Assembly (NCBI GenBank): GCA_016711095.1
Contig: JADJTP010000003.1
Span: 744,001 to 808,000, forward strand
DNA length: 64,000 bases
Reading direction: 5' to 3'
Source: Actinomycetales bacterium
GTDB lineage: Bacteria > Actinomycetota > Actinomycetes > Actinomycetales > Dermatophilaceae
Part shown: piece after piece, positions 29,001 through 37,218 of the stretch
Layout: every line of letters begins with the position of its first letter
Numbering within the stretch: the stretch's first letter is position 1
Position numbers and translations under genes: made by a program
Notes under the pieces: generated by a model
The model's database searches: none
What the model was told of the DNA's origin: nothing
Seen by the model: the letters and a program-made list of their open reading frames with translations, nothing else

Positions 29001-29672
29001 CAAGGCGTCCACGTCGTCCAACACCAGGGCGATCGGTCGTGGGGTCGCCTGCTCCAGGCCCTGCACGAGCCTCGCCGCCACTGCCTCTGCACGTGCGGTC
29101 AGATCGCCGTCCGGGCCGACGAGGTGCTCGTACGGTCCGGTCTGGCCCTGCTCCAGCGCCGGCACGGTGAGACGCACCGCGTCACGGACCGCCTGGGCCA
29201 GGGAGCCGAGGTCGGAGTCGACGCTCTGGACCGACAGCCAGGCTGCCCCGCTACGGTCGGCCCATCCCGCCGTTGCCACGGTCTTTCCGAATCCGGTCGC
29301 CGCCATCACGGTTGTCAACGGCACCGACCAGGCCTCGGTCAGCCGATCCGTCACCCGCTGCCGGTGCACCAGGTACGTGGGTCCGGGGGGAGGCTGAAGC
29401 TGGGAAGCCGCGGTGGCGCGATGCGCGGGGGGCGTGGGGGGCCCGGCGCCGACCAGTGTGCGTCCCAGAGTTCGGAAGGCGTCGAGTTCCGAATCGACGA
29501 CAGCCAAATGCCTGGCCAACGACTCGATGAGGTCCTTCGACGGCCGGCGCTCGCCGGCTTCCACCCGGCGCACGGTGATGGTCGAGTAGCCGATCCGATC
29601 GGCCAACTCCGCCTGAGTGAGGTCCAGCGAACGACGCCGTTGCCGCACCCAGGCCCCGAAGGTGGTTGCCAT
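26049..29672 (-). CDS. XRE-STAND-TPR-BTAD giant transcriptional regulator
   Basis: A 1,207-residue regulator. Residues 1-65 are an XRE helix-turn-helix (RQRRRSLDLTQAELADRIGYSTITVRRVEAGERRPS). A MalT-like STAND ATPase follows: P-loop AATGFGKTVAT near residue 125, Walker B IALVLDDVDAL, and ATDGWPAAVRLASEAL. Residues about 430-940 are TPR-like helices. The C-terminus starts LCLLGSFRVIVGEREIG (OmpR-like winged domain) and ends in a BTAD-type helical domain (LRLLRVDPYDEDAHLSLVEVLAQARRHGEALRHYRHYTARM). It therefore has a DNA-binding candidate at each end. A linker in the last domain contains short repeats (PQRPH-type; LAHLER-type) from DNA repeats at 26390-26515. Divergent from the metalloprotease across 120 bases; the likely target is that gene. 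Confidence 0.85.
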   Translation of the reverse strand: MATTFGAWVRQRRRSLDLTQAELADRIGYSTITVRRVEAGERRPSKDLIESLARHLAVVDSELDAFRTLGRTLVGAGPPTPPAHRATAASQLQPPPGPTYLVHRQRVTDRLTEAWSVPLTTVMAATGFGKTVATAGWADRSGAAWLSVQSVDSDLGSLAQAVRDAVRLTVPALEQGQTGPYEHLVGPDGDLTARAEAVAARLVQGLEQATPRPIALVLDDVDALPRGSSGLALVEALVRLAHPQVHLVLVSKQPVGFGIERLRARGHVVEIGPEALRFSVEDTGALLAARLADPDVELARAVHAATDGWPAAVRLASEALVDTPSADRRAVVSRLAQQSPDLFGSLAADLLGSLPAPVQELLRLAAAVPELDAEFCLRLGIIDAEESIQLLVRRGALRARVGESTWLLGDVVRACVEHSNPLPPHRRTDARRRYAEWLAERGQAGAGLELLRAGGDAHGCAELLEEFADDIVAEGHAVPVAAVADLIPEATRTPRVAGALGQALVIVGRWEEGLASLRLLTGRGGAGPAVAYWTGLIHHLRGDLHGALAAYGRWQPADDDDPAAASLVVSMRASTLWLLGRSDESRADAASALRLARASGDPAALAGAHTALAMIATGDGDRRANDVHDRLALEFAEAAGNALQAVRIRSNRGSHLVETAQFGLALEELDVAIERAELTGFATFSALARSNRAEALAALGRHEEAGAEFLAAAELYDRLGSRLVMFPLGGLAELQLSRGELSQARSGFERVCQISATAGTVHTQVRAEAGLARVLVDTDPARARALAESALATATGIVAVPGRLGAGWVLLYLGDRSRALELAEQAADLAQSRRDGAGYAESRELAALAADDVGDRQRSARAAVAEWERIGDGFSAERARFVLGAVSADREAAESSWIQLRRLGMRDGITAAAGPVASAAALVKAGMPSTHARLCLLGSFRVIVGEREIGCAPSMPVCALLRLLGASRQPVTRSRLARELLPGRMPTEAEADLSALIAEVHALLDPGRVLPSHHFVRLRHDTVQLNRDHVEVDAETFLDKSAALLAADGDDQSADPQRPQPQRPHPQRPHLQRHRPEGFAHLERLAHLERLAHLEGRYAGDLLEGETVAGGLALLREECRAAYLAVLRRLVAGFAAMHATDNALRYGLRLLRVDPYDEDAHLSLVEVLAQARRHGEALRHYRHYTARMRELGIEPSRYPGAPARDDR
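26390..26515. repeat. Two short tandem repeats inside the BTAD regulator
   Basis: About three 21-bp units (core GAGTCGCTCGAGGTGGGC) sit at roughly 26390-26435, encoding LAHLER copies. About four 15-bp units (core GGTGCGGACGCTGCG) follow at roughly 26460-26512, encoding PQRPH-like copies. Both keep the frame, so copy number could vary without breaking the protein. They fall between the winged domain and the final helices, likely a surface linker. Confidence 0.7.
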
Positions 29673-29792
29673 CGCGCCTCCTGGGCCGGGCGTCGGGACT
29701 CTGCTGTGTCGCTTCCTGTGTCGGTGATCGCTCCCCGATGCTCACCGCAGAGGGCTGCACTGGGAACTCAACCATCTCTCAGGAGGGCCGCC

Positions 29793-31346
29793 ATGGCTAC
29801 CAAGTACACAATTCGGATCCACGCGATCCCGCTGAGCGACGCGGACGGCGGGCGCGCCAACACCGTCACCGCCGATCAGTTCGCCATCGCCGTCGACGGC
29901 ATGAACACGATCTTCGAGCCGGCCGACATCCGTTTCGCATTCGACCCCGACAGGGACTGGCGTCCTCGCCGCGACACTTCCCTCAACAGCCTGAACAACG
30001 GCGGATCCGATTGGTGGGTCGAAGCCAACGGGGTCGCGGCGGGGCTCCGCGGACAGCTCGTGGTGTTCCTGCGGTGGGGCAAGGATCCGGACAAGCGCGC
30101 CAGCAACTGGTTCGCCTACCCGCCGGACACGGGGCAGAACCAGCCGCCGAGCGCCCAACTGCCGACTCCCAACGTCGACTTCGTCGCCGTCACCAACAGC
30201 GGCAACGGCTTCGAAGATCGCGCCGGGGTGCTGGCTCACGAGTTCGGCCACTACCTGGGGCTCTTCCACACCCATCCGGGCTGGGGCAACACGGCCGTCG
30301 AGACCATCGAGTCGCTCGTCTCCGTCGGGGGGACAGCCGCACTGGATGGGGACCTGCTCTCTGACACGCCGCCGGATCCCGGGAGGTTCTACTACACCGA
30401 GCAGGTGGATGCCTCGTCATGCGGGGGCCCGGCAAGCTTCAAGATCGGCGGCAAGACCTTCACTCCCCAGCGCTCGAATCTCATGAGCTATTTCCGCTGC
30501 CCTCCAGTGACCATCACGGAGCAGCAGATCACCGTGATCCGCACGACGCTACGGCACCCCACCAGGGAGCATCTCGTCGAGGCCAGCGCCGGGGTCCGCT
30601 ATGCCGGGGTGTTCCTGCCAGGCTCCGACGCGCACGCGCTCTGGGTCGGTGACGACTGGGAGGGGTTCACCGACAAGTGGAAGGCCCTGTCCGCCGACGG
30701 ACTGCGGCTCATCGATCTCGAGTCCTACGTCATCGGTGGTCGACGGCGGTTCACCGGCGTCTTCCGGTCCGGATCGGGCGGACACGCCCTGTGGGTCGAC
30801 GACGACTGGAAGGGGTTCACCGACAAGTGGAAGGCCCTGTCCGCCGACGGACTGCGCCTGCACAGCTTCGAAACCTGGGGCGAGGGCAACGGCCGCAGGT
30901 ATGCCGGGGTCTTCCTCGCCGGATCCGGCGGACACGCCCTGTGGGTCGACGACGACTGGAAGGGGTTCACCGACAAGTGGACCGCCCTGTCCGCCGACGG
31001 ACTGCGCCTGCACGACTTCGAAACCTGGGGCGAGGGCAACGGCCGCAGGTATGCCGGCGTCTTCCTCGCCGGATCCGGTGGACACGCTCTCTGGGTCGAC
31101 GACGACTGGAAGGGGTTCACCGACAAGTGGACCGCCCTGTCCGCCGACGGACTGCGCCTGCACGACTTCGAGACCTGGGTCGAGGGCAGGACGCGCAAGT
31201 ATGCCGGCGTCTTCCTTCCCGGTTCGGGCGGCCACGCTCTGTGGTTCAACGACGACTGGTTCGGCTTCCACCGCAAGTGGCAGGAGCTGTCCGGTCAGGG
31301 TCTGCGGCTGGTAGACATCGAGGTTTTCGGCAGCCTGGTCGACTGA
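29793..31346 (+). CDS. Pappalysin-like (M43) metalloprotease with five BTRD1-like repeats
   Basis: A 517-residue protein. The zinc site HEFGHYLGLFH spans residues 149-159 (His149, Glu150, His153, His159). It is followed by LLSDTPPDP, a cysteine, NLMSYF (Met-turn, near residue 230), another cysteine and TITEQQITVIR, the order seen in M43 peptidases. Residues about 268-517 are five 50-residue repeats of the pattern RYAGVF-x5-GGHALWVDDDW-x-GF-x-DKW-x-ALSADGLRLHDFETW, resembling bacterial tandem repeat domain 1. No signal peptide or lipobox is visible at MATKYTIRIHAIPL, unusual for M43. AGGAGG at 29781 supports the start. Export route and substrate unknown. Confidence 0.87.
   Translation: MATKYTIRIHAIPLSDADGGRANTVTADQFAIAVDGMNTIFEPADIRFAFDPDRDWRPRRDTSLNSLNNGGSDWWVEANGVAAGLRGQLVVFLRWGKDPDKRASNWFAYPPDTGQNQPPSAQLPTPNVDFVAVTNSGNGFEDRAGVLAHEFGHYLGLFHTHPGWGNTAVETIESLVSVGGTAALDGDLLSDTPPDPGRFYYTEQVDASSCGGPASFKIGGKTFTPQRSNLMSYFRCPPVTITEQQITVIRTTLRHPTREHLVEASAGVRYAGVFLPGSDAHALWVGDDWEGFTDKWKALSADGLRLIDLESYVIGGRRRFTGVFRSGSGGHALWVDDDWKGFTDKWKALSADGLRLHSFETWGEGNGRRYAGVFLAGSGGHALWVDDDWKGFTDKWTALSADGLRLHDFETWGEGNGRRYAGVFLAGSGGHALWVDDDWKGFTDKWTALSADGLRLHDFETWVEGRTRKYAGVFLPGSGGHALWFNDDWFGFHRKWQELSGQGLRLVDIEVFGSLVD
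30596..31343 (+). repeat. Five tandem 150-bp repeats in the metalloprotease gene
   Basis: Units begin near 30598, 30748, 30898, 31048 and 31198, each 150 bp. Units 2 to 4 are nearly identical in DNA (for example the stretch around GACTGGAAGGGGTTCACCGA recurs unchanged), while units 1 and 5 diverge. This suggests recent internal duplication or gene conversion; copy number may differ between strains. Confidence 0.9.
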
Positions 31347-31363
31347 TCGCCCGGTCGACTGAT

Positions 31364-31407
31364 CGTCTACGGTTAGCGCCCGTCGTCACGGGCGTTGACC
31401 GTAGACG
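31364..31407. terminator. Hairpin between the metalloprotease and RNA methyltransferase genes
   Basis: Nested inverted repeats: outer arms CGTCTACGGT (31364-31373) and ACCGTAGACG (31398-31407), and an inner pair around CGCCCGT and ACGGGCG. It lies between convergent genes and overlaps the last codons of the methyltransferase gene. Likely a bidirectional terminator; no T-run is obvious. Confidence 0.6.
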
Positions 31408-32060
31408 TGCCGACGCACCCAGGCGTGCATGGCGATCGCCGCGGCCGCGCCGGCGTTGATTGATCGGGTCGAGCCGAACTGGGCGATGTGCACCACGACA
31501 TCGCACGCCTGCTGCATCTCGGCCGTGAGCCCCGGGCCTTCTTGGCCGAAGACCAGGATGCATGCCTGCGGCAACTCGTAGGTCTCCAGGGGCACCGAGC
31601 CGGGCAGGTTGTCGACTCCGACGAGCGTCATGCCGCCCGCCCAGGACACCAGGTCGGCGACGCTCGGATGGTGCAGCTCGTGCTGATAGCGATCGGTGAC
31701 CATCGCCCCGCGCCGATTCCAGCGGCGGCGCCCGACGATATGGAAAGCCGCCGCGTTGAAGGCGTTGGCGGTGCGGATCACCGAGCCGATGTTGAAGTCG
31801 TGTCCCCAGTTCTCCACCGCGACATGGAAGGGATGCCGCCGGGTGTCGAGGTCGGCGACGATCGCCTCGAGTCGCCAATATCGATAACGGTCGCCGACAT
31901 TGCGTCGATCGCCCTCGGCGAGCAACACCGGGTCCCAATGGTCGCCGGCGGGGGGCGGGCCGGCATACGGGCCGACGCCGACTTCACGCCCGTCGGGCGA
32001 GGACCCCGATGGCCTGGTCACGGGCACCGCGAGCGCTCCATGCACGGGTCCCCTCGTCAC
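31386..32060 (-). CDS. SpoU/TrmH-family RNA 2'-O-methyltransferase
   Basis: A SPOUT-class rRNA or tRNA methyltransferase; the exact target is unclear. Family motifs are FNIGSVIRTANAFNAAAFHIVG (motif 1), ILVFGQEGPGLTAEM (motif 2) and GSTRSINAGAAAAIAMHAW (motif 3, knot). About 224 residues from GTG 32060. GTG 32021 is an alternative start, and the frame is open to 32279, overlapping the divergent dedA-like gene, which makes the longer form unlikely. Upstream residues are low in complexity. Confidence 0.88.
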   Translation of the reverse strand: MTRGPVHGALAVPVTRPSGSSPDGREVGVGPYAGPPPAGDHWDPVLLAEGDRRNVGDRYRYWRLEAIVADLDTRRHPFHVAVENWGHDFNIGSVIRTANAFNAAAFHIVGRRRWNRRGAMVTDRYQHELHHPSVADLVSWAGGMTLVGVDNLPGSVPLETYELPQACILVFGQEGPGLTAEMQQACDVVVHIAQFGSTRSINAGAAAAIAMHAWVRRHVYGQRP

Positions 32061-32167
32061 GAGCGGACACCGGGGGCCTTCGTGACCCCGGCTGAACCCG
32101 GCTGACCCCGGCCATCGTAGTGGCGCCACGGCGCGCGGCACGGCGACGATTGCGAGGTGGCCGGGCA

Positions 32168-32191
32168 CACGGCATACCCTCGTATGCCGTG
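32168..32191. repeat. Inverted pair of GTATGCCG words forming a 10-bp stem
   Basis: CACGGCATAC (32168-32177) and GTATGCCGTG (32182-32191) are exact reverse complements separated by four bases. The stem ends on the proposed GTG start of the dedA-like gene, so if transcribed it could hide that start. It is one of two hairpins in the window built from the abundant GTATGCCG word. Confidence 0.8.
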
Positions 32192-32836
32192 ACGCCTCCC
32201 ACCCTCGGTCCCGACTGGATGGACCCCGCCTGGCTGCTCGAGCGATTCGGCGAGCAGATGTTCTGGGCCTCCTGTGCAATCGTCTTCATCGAATGCGGGC
32301 TGCTCTTCCCGATCCTTCCCGGTGACTCGCTGCTGTTCTCGGTGGGGTTGTTCATCAACCGGGCCGAGGCAGGCGAGCCCGGAATCCACATGAACATCTG
32401 GCTCGCGTGCCTGCTGCTGTCGACGTTCGCCTTCGCAGGCAATGTCGTCGGCTACGAGATCGGCCGCGCCGTGGGGCCCGCGATCTTCCGACGCAACGGG
32501 CGGTTCACCAGGCAGGAGTACTTCGACAAGACGCACGCGTTCTTTGAGCGCTACGGCAACAAGGCCCTGGTCATCGGGCGATTCGTGCCGATCGTGCGAA
32601 CTTTCATCACGGTCGTTGCCGGCGCGGGGCAGATGGACCGGCGACGCTTCTTCACGTGGTCCCTTGTCGGCGCCGTGCTGTGGGCGACCGGGGTGACCCT
32701 GCTCGGCTATTTCCTGGGCGGGATCCCGTTCCTGCAGAAGAACATCGAAGCTGCGCTCGTCGTCATCGTGCTCATCTCGGTGCTGCCGATGATTGTCGAA
32801 TGGCTCCGACACCGGCGTCAGCGCACCGACGCCTGA
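32189..32836 (+). CDS. DedA-family membrane protein
   Basis: A 215-residue inner-membrane protein of the DedA/SNARE-associated family, linked in bacteria to undecaprenyl-phosphate or phospholipid translocation. Visible are FIECGLLFPILPGDSLLFSVGL (the re-entrant E-x-G-x-x-x-P-x-PG motif), GYEIGRAVGP, FFERYGNKALVIGRFVPIVRTFITVVAGAGQM (the conserved G-R-x-x-P-x-x-R) and two C-terminal membrane helices. GTG 32189 gives a sensible start but lies within a hairpin; ATG 32219 and ATG 32120 are alternatives. Convergent with lemA, 18 bases apart. Confidence 0.92.
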   Translation: MTPPTLGPDWMDPAWLLERFGEQMFWASCAIVFIECGLLFPILPGDSLLFSVGLFINRAEAGEPGIHMNIWLACLLLSTFAFAGNVVGYEIGRAVGPAIFRRNGRFTRQEYFDKTHAFFERYGNKALVIGRFVPIVRTFITVVAGAGQMDRRRFFTWSLVGAVLWATGVTLLGYFLGGIPFLQKNIEAALVVIVLISVLPMIVEWLRHRRQRTDA

Positions 32837-32854
32837 CGGCGGCGGCGTGATCTC

Positions 32855-33508
32855 TCAGGCCGGCGGCGCAGTGGGCGGCGCGTCCTGGATCGAGCTCGGC
32901 GCAGGCGGCGCGGGCGGCAACTGGCCGGCGGACGGGCCGGGGGCGGGGTCGAAGGACACCTTGGGCGCCTCGCGCTCGGTCGGGCTCTCCAGCTCGAAGT
33001 ACTCCGCCTTGCGCACGGACGCGATCCCTGCGACGAAGTTCGTCGGGATCGACTCCACCTTGGTGTTCAACTCGCGGACGTTGGCGTTGTAGTAACGCCG
33101 GGCGCTGGCGATGCGGTCCTCGGTCGCCCCGAGTTCGGCCTGCAGGGCCGTGAAGTTCGTGTTGGCCTTGAGGTCGGGATACGCCTCGGCAACGGCGTTG
33201 AGCCGCACCAGGGCCTGGCTGAGCGCTGCCTCCGACGCGGCGGTCTGGGTGGGGCTCTGCCCGGGCGACATGGCGGCCGCGCGAGCTTGGGTGACCGCCT
33301 CGAACGTGCCGCGCTCGTGGGCGGCATACCCCTTGACCGTCTCGACGAGGTTGCCGATGAGGTCGTGGCGCCGTTTGAGCTCGACGTCGATCTGGGCCCA
33401 CGCCTCCTCGACGAGGTTGCGCACCTTGATCAGGCCGTTGTAGGCCCCGAAGAACCACAGGGCCAGCAGAAGAAGAATGACGCCGAGGACGATGAGCGCG
33501 ACGGTCAT
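32855..33508 (-). CDS. lemA: LemA-family protein
   Basis: A 217-residue membrane-anchored protein: one N-terminal helix (VALIVLGVILLLLALWFFGAYN) then a long helical bundle starting LIKVRNLVEEAWAQIDVELKRRHDLIGNLVETVKGYAAHERGTFEAVTQARAAA, the LemA hallmark, and YYNANVRELNTKVESIPTNFVAGI. The C-terminal 40 residues are Pro/Ala-rich and disordered. Family function is unclear. A 302-base gap follows upstream. Confidence 0.95.
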   Translation of the reverse strand: MTVALIVLGVILLLLALWFFGAYNGLIKVRNLVEEAWAQIDVELKRRHDLIGNLVETVKGYAAHERGTFEAVTQARAAAMSPGQSPTQTAASEAALSQALVRLNAVAEAYPDLKANTNFTALQAELGATEDRIASARRYYNANVRELNTKVESIPTNFVAGIASVRKAEYFELESPTEREAPKVSFDPAPGPSAGQLPPAPPAPSSIQDAPPTAPPA

Positions 33509-33810
33509 GACGGTCTCCCTTGTCGAGCGTTGCGTACCGATCCTAGATGATTGCTTCCAAGGGGACTGGTGTGGCGCGTGTGCCTTGAGGGGCGCGGGTG
33601 CCCGGGCCCGGTGTTGCGAACCAACTCAAGCTGGAGGCCCTGGTGGAATCCTGCCGGTCCACCAACGGGTGCCTTCCGGGGTGCACCGACTCCCCTTGAC
33701 CTACGCCCGGGGCTGAAAGCGCGGCTGATGGCGCAATAGCTGTTGCCACAGCGACACCCGGCGCATCATCAGCGGCGTCATCAGCCCCGGCGCAGTCTGG
33801 AATCAATCAA
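33509..33810. other. 302-base region without a supported gene
   Basis: Between the lemA start and the pyrE stop. Short frames exist on both strands (for example 33543-33806 on the minus strand) but are low-complexity with no recognisable motif or ribosome site. A GC-rich self-complementary patch lies near 33595-33615. It should hold the lemA promoter near 33509-33560. No tRNA, SRP RNA or tmRNA pattern was seen. Confidence 0.5.
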
Positions 33811-34371
33811 CTAGGCGAGACCGAGCTCCGGCAGGCCGAACACGAAGCGATAAGGCAGACCGGCGTCGCGCAGGACCTCGGCGGCGCCCGTGGACCGGTC
33901 GGCGATCGTTGCCACCGCGACAACGGTGGCGCCGGCCTGCCGGGCGGCCTCGGCTGCCTCCAGCGGCGAAGCCCCGGTCGTTGAGGTGTCCTCGACGATC
34001 AGCACCGTGCGGCCGGCGATCGACGGCCCCTCGATCCGCTGTTGCAATCCGTGGGCCTTGCCTGACTTGCGCACGACGAAGGCATCGAGCCGCCGCCCGG
34101 ATGCTGCGGCGGCATGGAGCATGGCCGTCGCGACCGGGTCGGCGCCCATGGTCAGCCCGCCGACCGCGTCGAAGTGCAGGTCGTGGGTGAGCTCAAGCAG
34201 GACCCGTCCGACCAATGGGGCCCCGACTCCGTCGAGGGTGACTCGGCGCAGGTCGACGTAGTAGTCGGCTTCGCGACCCGAGGACAACACCACCCGGCCG
34301 GGCACGATGGCCTGGGCCTTGATGATCGCGAGCAGGGCGGCCCGGTCGGCGGCAGCGGTCGTCACGACCAT
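33811..34371 (-). CDS. pyrE: Orotate phosphoribosyltransferase
   Basis: Makes OMP from orotate and PRPP in pyrimidine synthesis. The 186-residue type I PRTase has LSSGREADYYVDLRRVTLDG, GGLTMGADPVATAM, FVVRKSGKAHGLQQRIEGP, and the PRPP loop VLIVEDTSTTGASPLEAAEAARQAGA. Its ATG 34371 lies immediately after the stop of the SRPBCC-TPR gene at 34372, so the two are probably coupled. Confidence 0.96.
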   Translation of the reverse strand: MVVTTAAADRAALLAIIKAQAIVPGRVVLSSGREADYYVDLRRVTLDGVGAPLVGRVLLELTHDLHFDAVGGLTMGADPVATAMLHAAAASGRRLDAFVVRKSGKAHGLQQRIEGPSIAGRTVLIVEDTSTTGASPLEAAEAARQAGATVVAVATIADRSTGAAEVLRDAGLPYRFVFGLPELGLA

Positions 34372-35373
34372 TCAGTATGCCGCCTCGCCAGGTTCGTCGC
34401 CCGGTTCGTCGCCGAGATCGGCGTCGCCGAGGTCGGCGAGGTCTGCATCGACGATCTTGCGGTCTTCGGGATCGGAGATCTCGACCGACCGTGCGTCGCG
34501 CCAGGCCTGCGCTGCCTCGACACGCCTGCCGAGCCCGACGAGCCCGCGAGCCCGCAACTCGTGCGCGAAGGCGAGATCGAAGCCGCCCAGCCCATGCTCG
34601 ACGCAGTGGGCCAAGGTCCGCTCGCCGTAGTCGAGGGCCTGGTCGGGTCGGCCCGAGGCGAGCCAGGCCTTGCCGATGAGGTAACGCGCCCGCGCCTCGT
34701 TGGCCGGCGTTGCTCCTGTCGCACGCTCCCAGTGGTATGCCGCGGCGTATGCGCCGCGGACGAGCCCCACCAGGCCTGCCGCCCCGGCCCGAACCGCGTC
34801 GAGCTGGTCCCAGACGGCGTTGTTGATCTGGACCGCCTGCGCGCGGTGCCAGGCGGCGGTCGCCTCGGCAGCGAGCGAATCGGCCTCCCGCGTCGGCACC
34901 TCGAGGGCCGGGTCGGGCAGCGGCATACCGGTCTCGAGCAAGGTCTTGAGCGCGTCGAGGATCCACACCCAACCGTCCACGGCGTTAGCCCAGGTGAGCG
35001 GGCTGCGGGCCAGGTCGCTGTGGATGAGGCGCAGATGGGTCAGCTCGGGACCGGCATCGGTGAGCAGCCAGTGCACCCGGCTCGGCGGCTCGGCCGCGAG
35101 TTCCTCCGAATAGCGCACCCGCCAGGTGTGGACGAACCGGTGCGGCGGCTCGAGGACCTCGACCGTCCCGTCGATCGCGGGCCGCCCGTCGGCCAACGTC
35201 GTGCGAAACGGCTCGCCGGCGATCGGGGGCGTCTGGAAGGCCGTGCCGTGGAAGTACAGGCGGGTGAGCTCCGGATCGGTGAGCGCGCCGAAGACCAGCG
35301 CGACCGGCGCCCGAAGGTAGCGCTGATAGGCGAGGACGGTGCTCACCGGTGGGGCCGGCGCGCTCGGGTTCAT
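34372..35373 (-). CDS. SRPBCC (AHSA1-like) domain fused to a TPR-like helical domain
   Basis: A 333-residue protein. Residues 10-150 look like an SRPBCC/AHSA1 lipid- or ligand-binding domain (YQRYLRAPVALVFGALTDPELTRLYFHGTAF, TVEVLEPPHRFVHTWRV, WILDALKTLLETG). Residues 165-310 are alpha-helical and repeat-like (ANEARARYLIGKAWLASGRPDQALDYGERTLAHCVEHGL), suggesting TPRs. The end is acidic with a short direct repeat (GDEPGDEPGE). Its ATG overlaps the SDR stop (ATGA). Function unknown; such fusions may be sensors or chaperone-like. Confidence 0.75.
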   Translation of the reverse strand: MNPSAPAPPVSTVLAYQRYLRAPVALVFGALTDPELTRLYFHGTAFQTPPIAGEPFRTTLADGRPAIDGTVEVLEPPHRFVHTWRVRYSEELAAEPPSRVHWLLTDAGPELTHLRLIHSDLARSPLTWANAVDGWVWILDALKTLLETGMPLPDPALEVPTREADSLAAEATAAWHRAQAVQINNAVWDQLDAVRAGAAGLVGLVRGAYAAAYHWERATGATPANEARARYLIGKAWLASGRPDQALDYGERTLAHCVEHGLGGFDLAFAHELRARGLVGLGRRVEAAQAWRDARSVEISDPEDRKIVDADLADLGDADLGDEPGDEPGEAAY

Positions 35374-36146
35374 CGGGGGCGGCGGCGGGTCGAGATGCCG
35401 CCGCTCACCGCACGGATCCACGGCCGGGGGATGACGTGCATAGCCCCCACCAACACCTTGTAGGCCGCCCCCGGCACCGACACGACTCGCCCGCGGTCGA
35501 TGTCGTTGAGGCAATCCCGGACCAGCTGATCGGCGTTGAGCCACAGCGCGTCGGGCAGCTTGGTCATGTTCATGGCGGCCCGCTCGTGAAATTCGGTGTG
35601 CGTGAAGCCCGGGCACAGCACCGTTACCCGGACCCCCGTCCCCGCCAACTCGCTAGCGAGGGCTTCGGAGAATGTCGTCGCCCACGCCTTCGCCGCCGAA
35701 TAGGACCCCATCGCCACGAAGCCGGCCACCGAGGACACGGTGACGATCGTGCCGCGCCCCCGGGCCTTCATGGCCCGGCCGGCGGCGTGCGACAAGACGA
35801 GGACGGCCCGGCAGAGCACGTCGAACATCTCCTCCTCGGCTGCCACGTCGTTCTGCAGGAAACTCTTGGCCATCCCGAACCCGGCGTTGTTGACCAGCCA
35901 GTCGACGGGCCGTTCGGGGTCCGCGACCCGCGCCGCGACCGCCTCGAGCTGGGTGCGGTCGGCAAGATCGGCGACGAGGACCTCGGCGCTCACGCCATGC
36001 CGCGTCGAGAGCTCGGCCGCCACAGCTTCGAGCCGCTCACGGTTGCGAGCGACGAGCACGAGATCGTGGCCGCGTTCGGCGAGTTGGCGGGCGAACTGCA
36101 GGCCGATTCCGGCCGTGGCTCCGGTGACGAGGGCTGAACTGTTCAT
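35370..36146 (-). CDS. Short-chain dehydrogenase/reductase
   Basis: A 258-residue classical SDR: nucleotide loop ALVTGATAGIGLQFARQLA, NNAGFG, TVSSVAGFVAMGSYSAAKAW (catalytic Ser, Tyr and Lys), and VLCPGFTHTEFHERA. Similar to actinobacterial SDRs acting on lipophilic substrates, but the substrate is not evident. ATG 36146 is chosen because homology starts at MNSSALVTG. Divergent from xthA. Confidence 0.9.
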   Translation of the reverse strand: MNSSALVTGATAGIGLQFARQLAERGHDLVLVARNRERLEAVAAELSTRHGVSAEVLVADLADRTQLEAVAARVADPERPVDWLVNNAGFGMAKSFLQNDVAAEEEMFDVLCRAVLVLSHAAGRAMKARGRGTIVTVSSVAGFVAMGSYSAAKAWATTFSEALASELAGTGVRVTVLCPGFTHTEFHERAAMNMTKLPDALWLNADQLVRDCLNDIDRGRVVSVPGAAYKVLVGAMHVIPRPWIRAVSGGISTRRRPR

Positions 36147-36255
36147 GCCGGGCAGCCTACGGTCCTCGCGAGCCGGGCACGCCGCGACCGGACCAACCGC
36201 GAACGGACCAACGGTGTCGGACAAGGGTGTCGGCCGCCCTCGTTAGGGTGAGCGG

Positions 36256-37047
<792 letters not shown>

Positions 37048-37218
37048 CCGCAGGTTCACGCGCACCGGACCGGCTGCCCACGGCCGATCCCGTGCAACGC
37101 CCCGCGGCATGCGGCCGCCGCGGGCGGCATACGCTGCGGGGGAAGGCATGGTGGCCCGCCGGCTGTGGTGGGCCGAGAGTCCCCGCGTGGGATGCCCCGT
37201 CCAGGTGAAAGGTGAGCC

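Noticed and set aside
33543..33806. 87-residue minus-strand frame in the lemA-pyrE gap
   Set aside because: Low complexity, no ribosome site or motif; touching pyrE does not suffice.
33509..33810. Possible structured RNA in the largest gap
   Set aside because: I looked for SRP RNA, tmRNA, RNase P and tRNA patterns and saw none.
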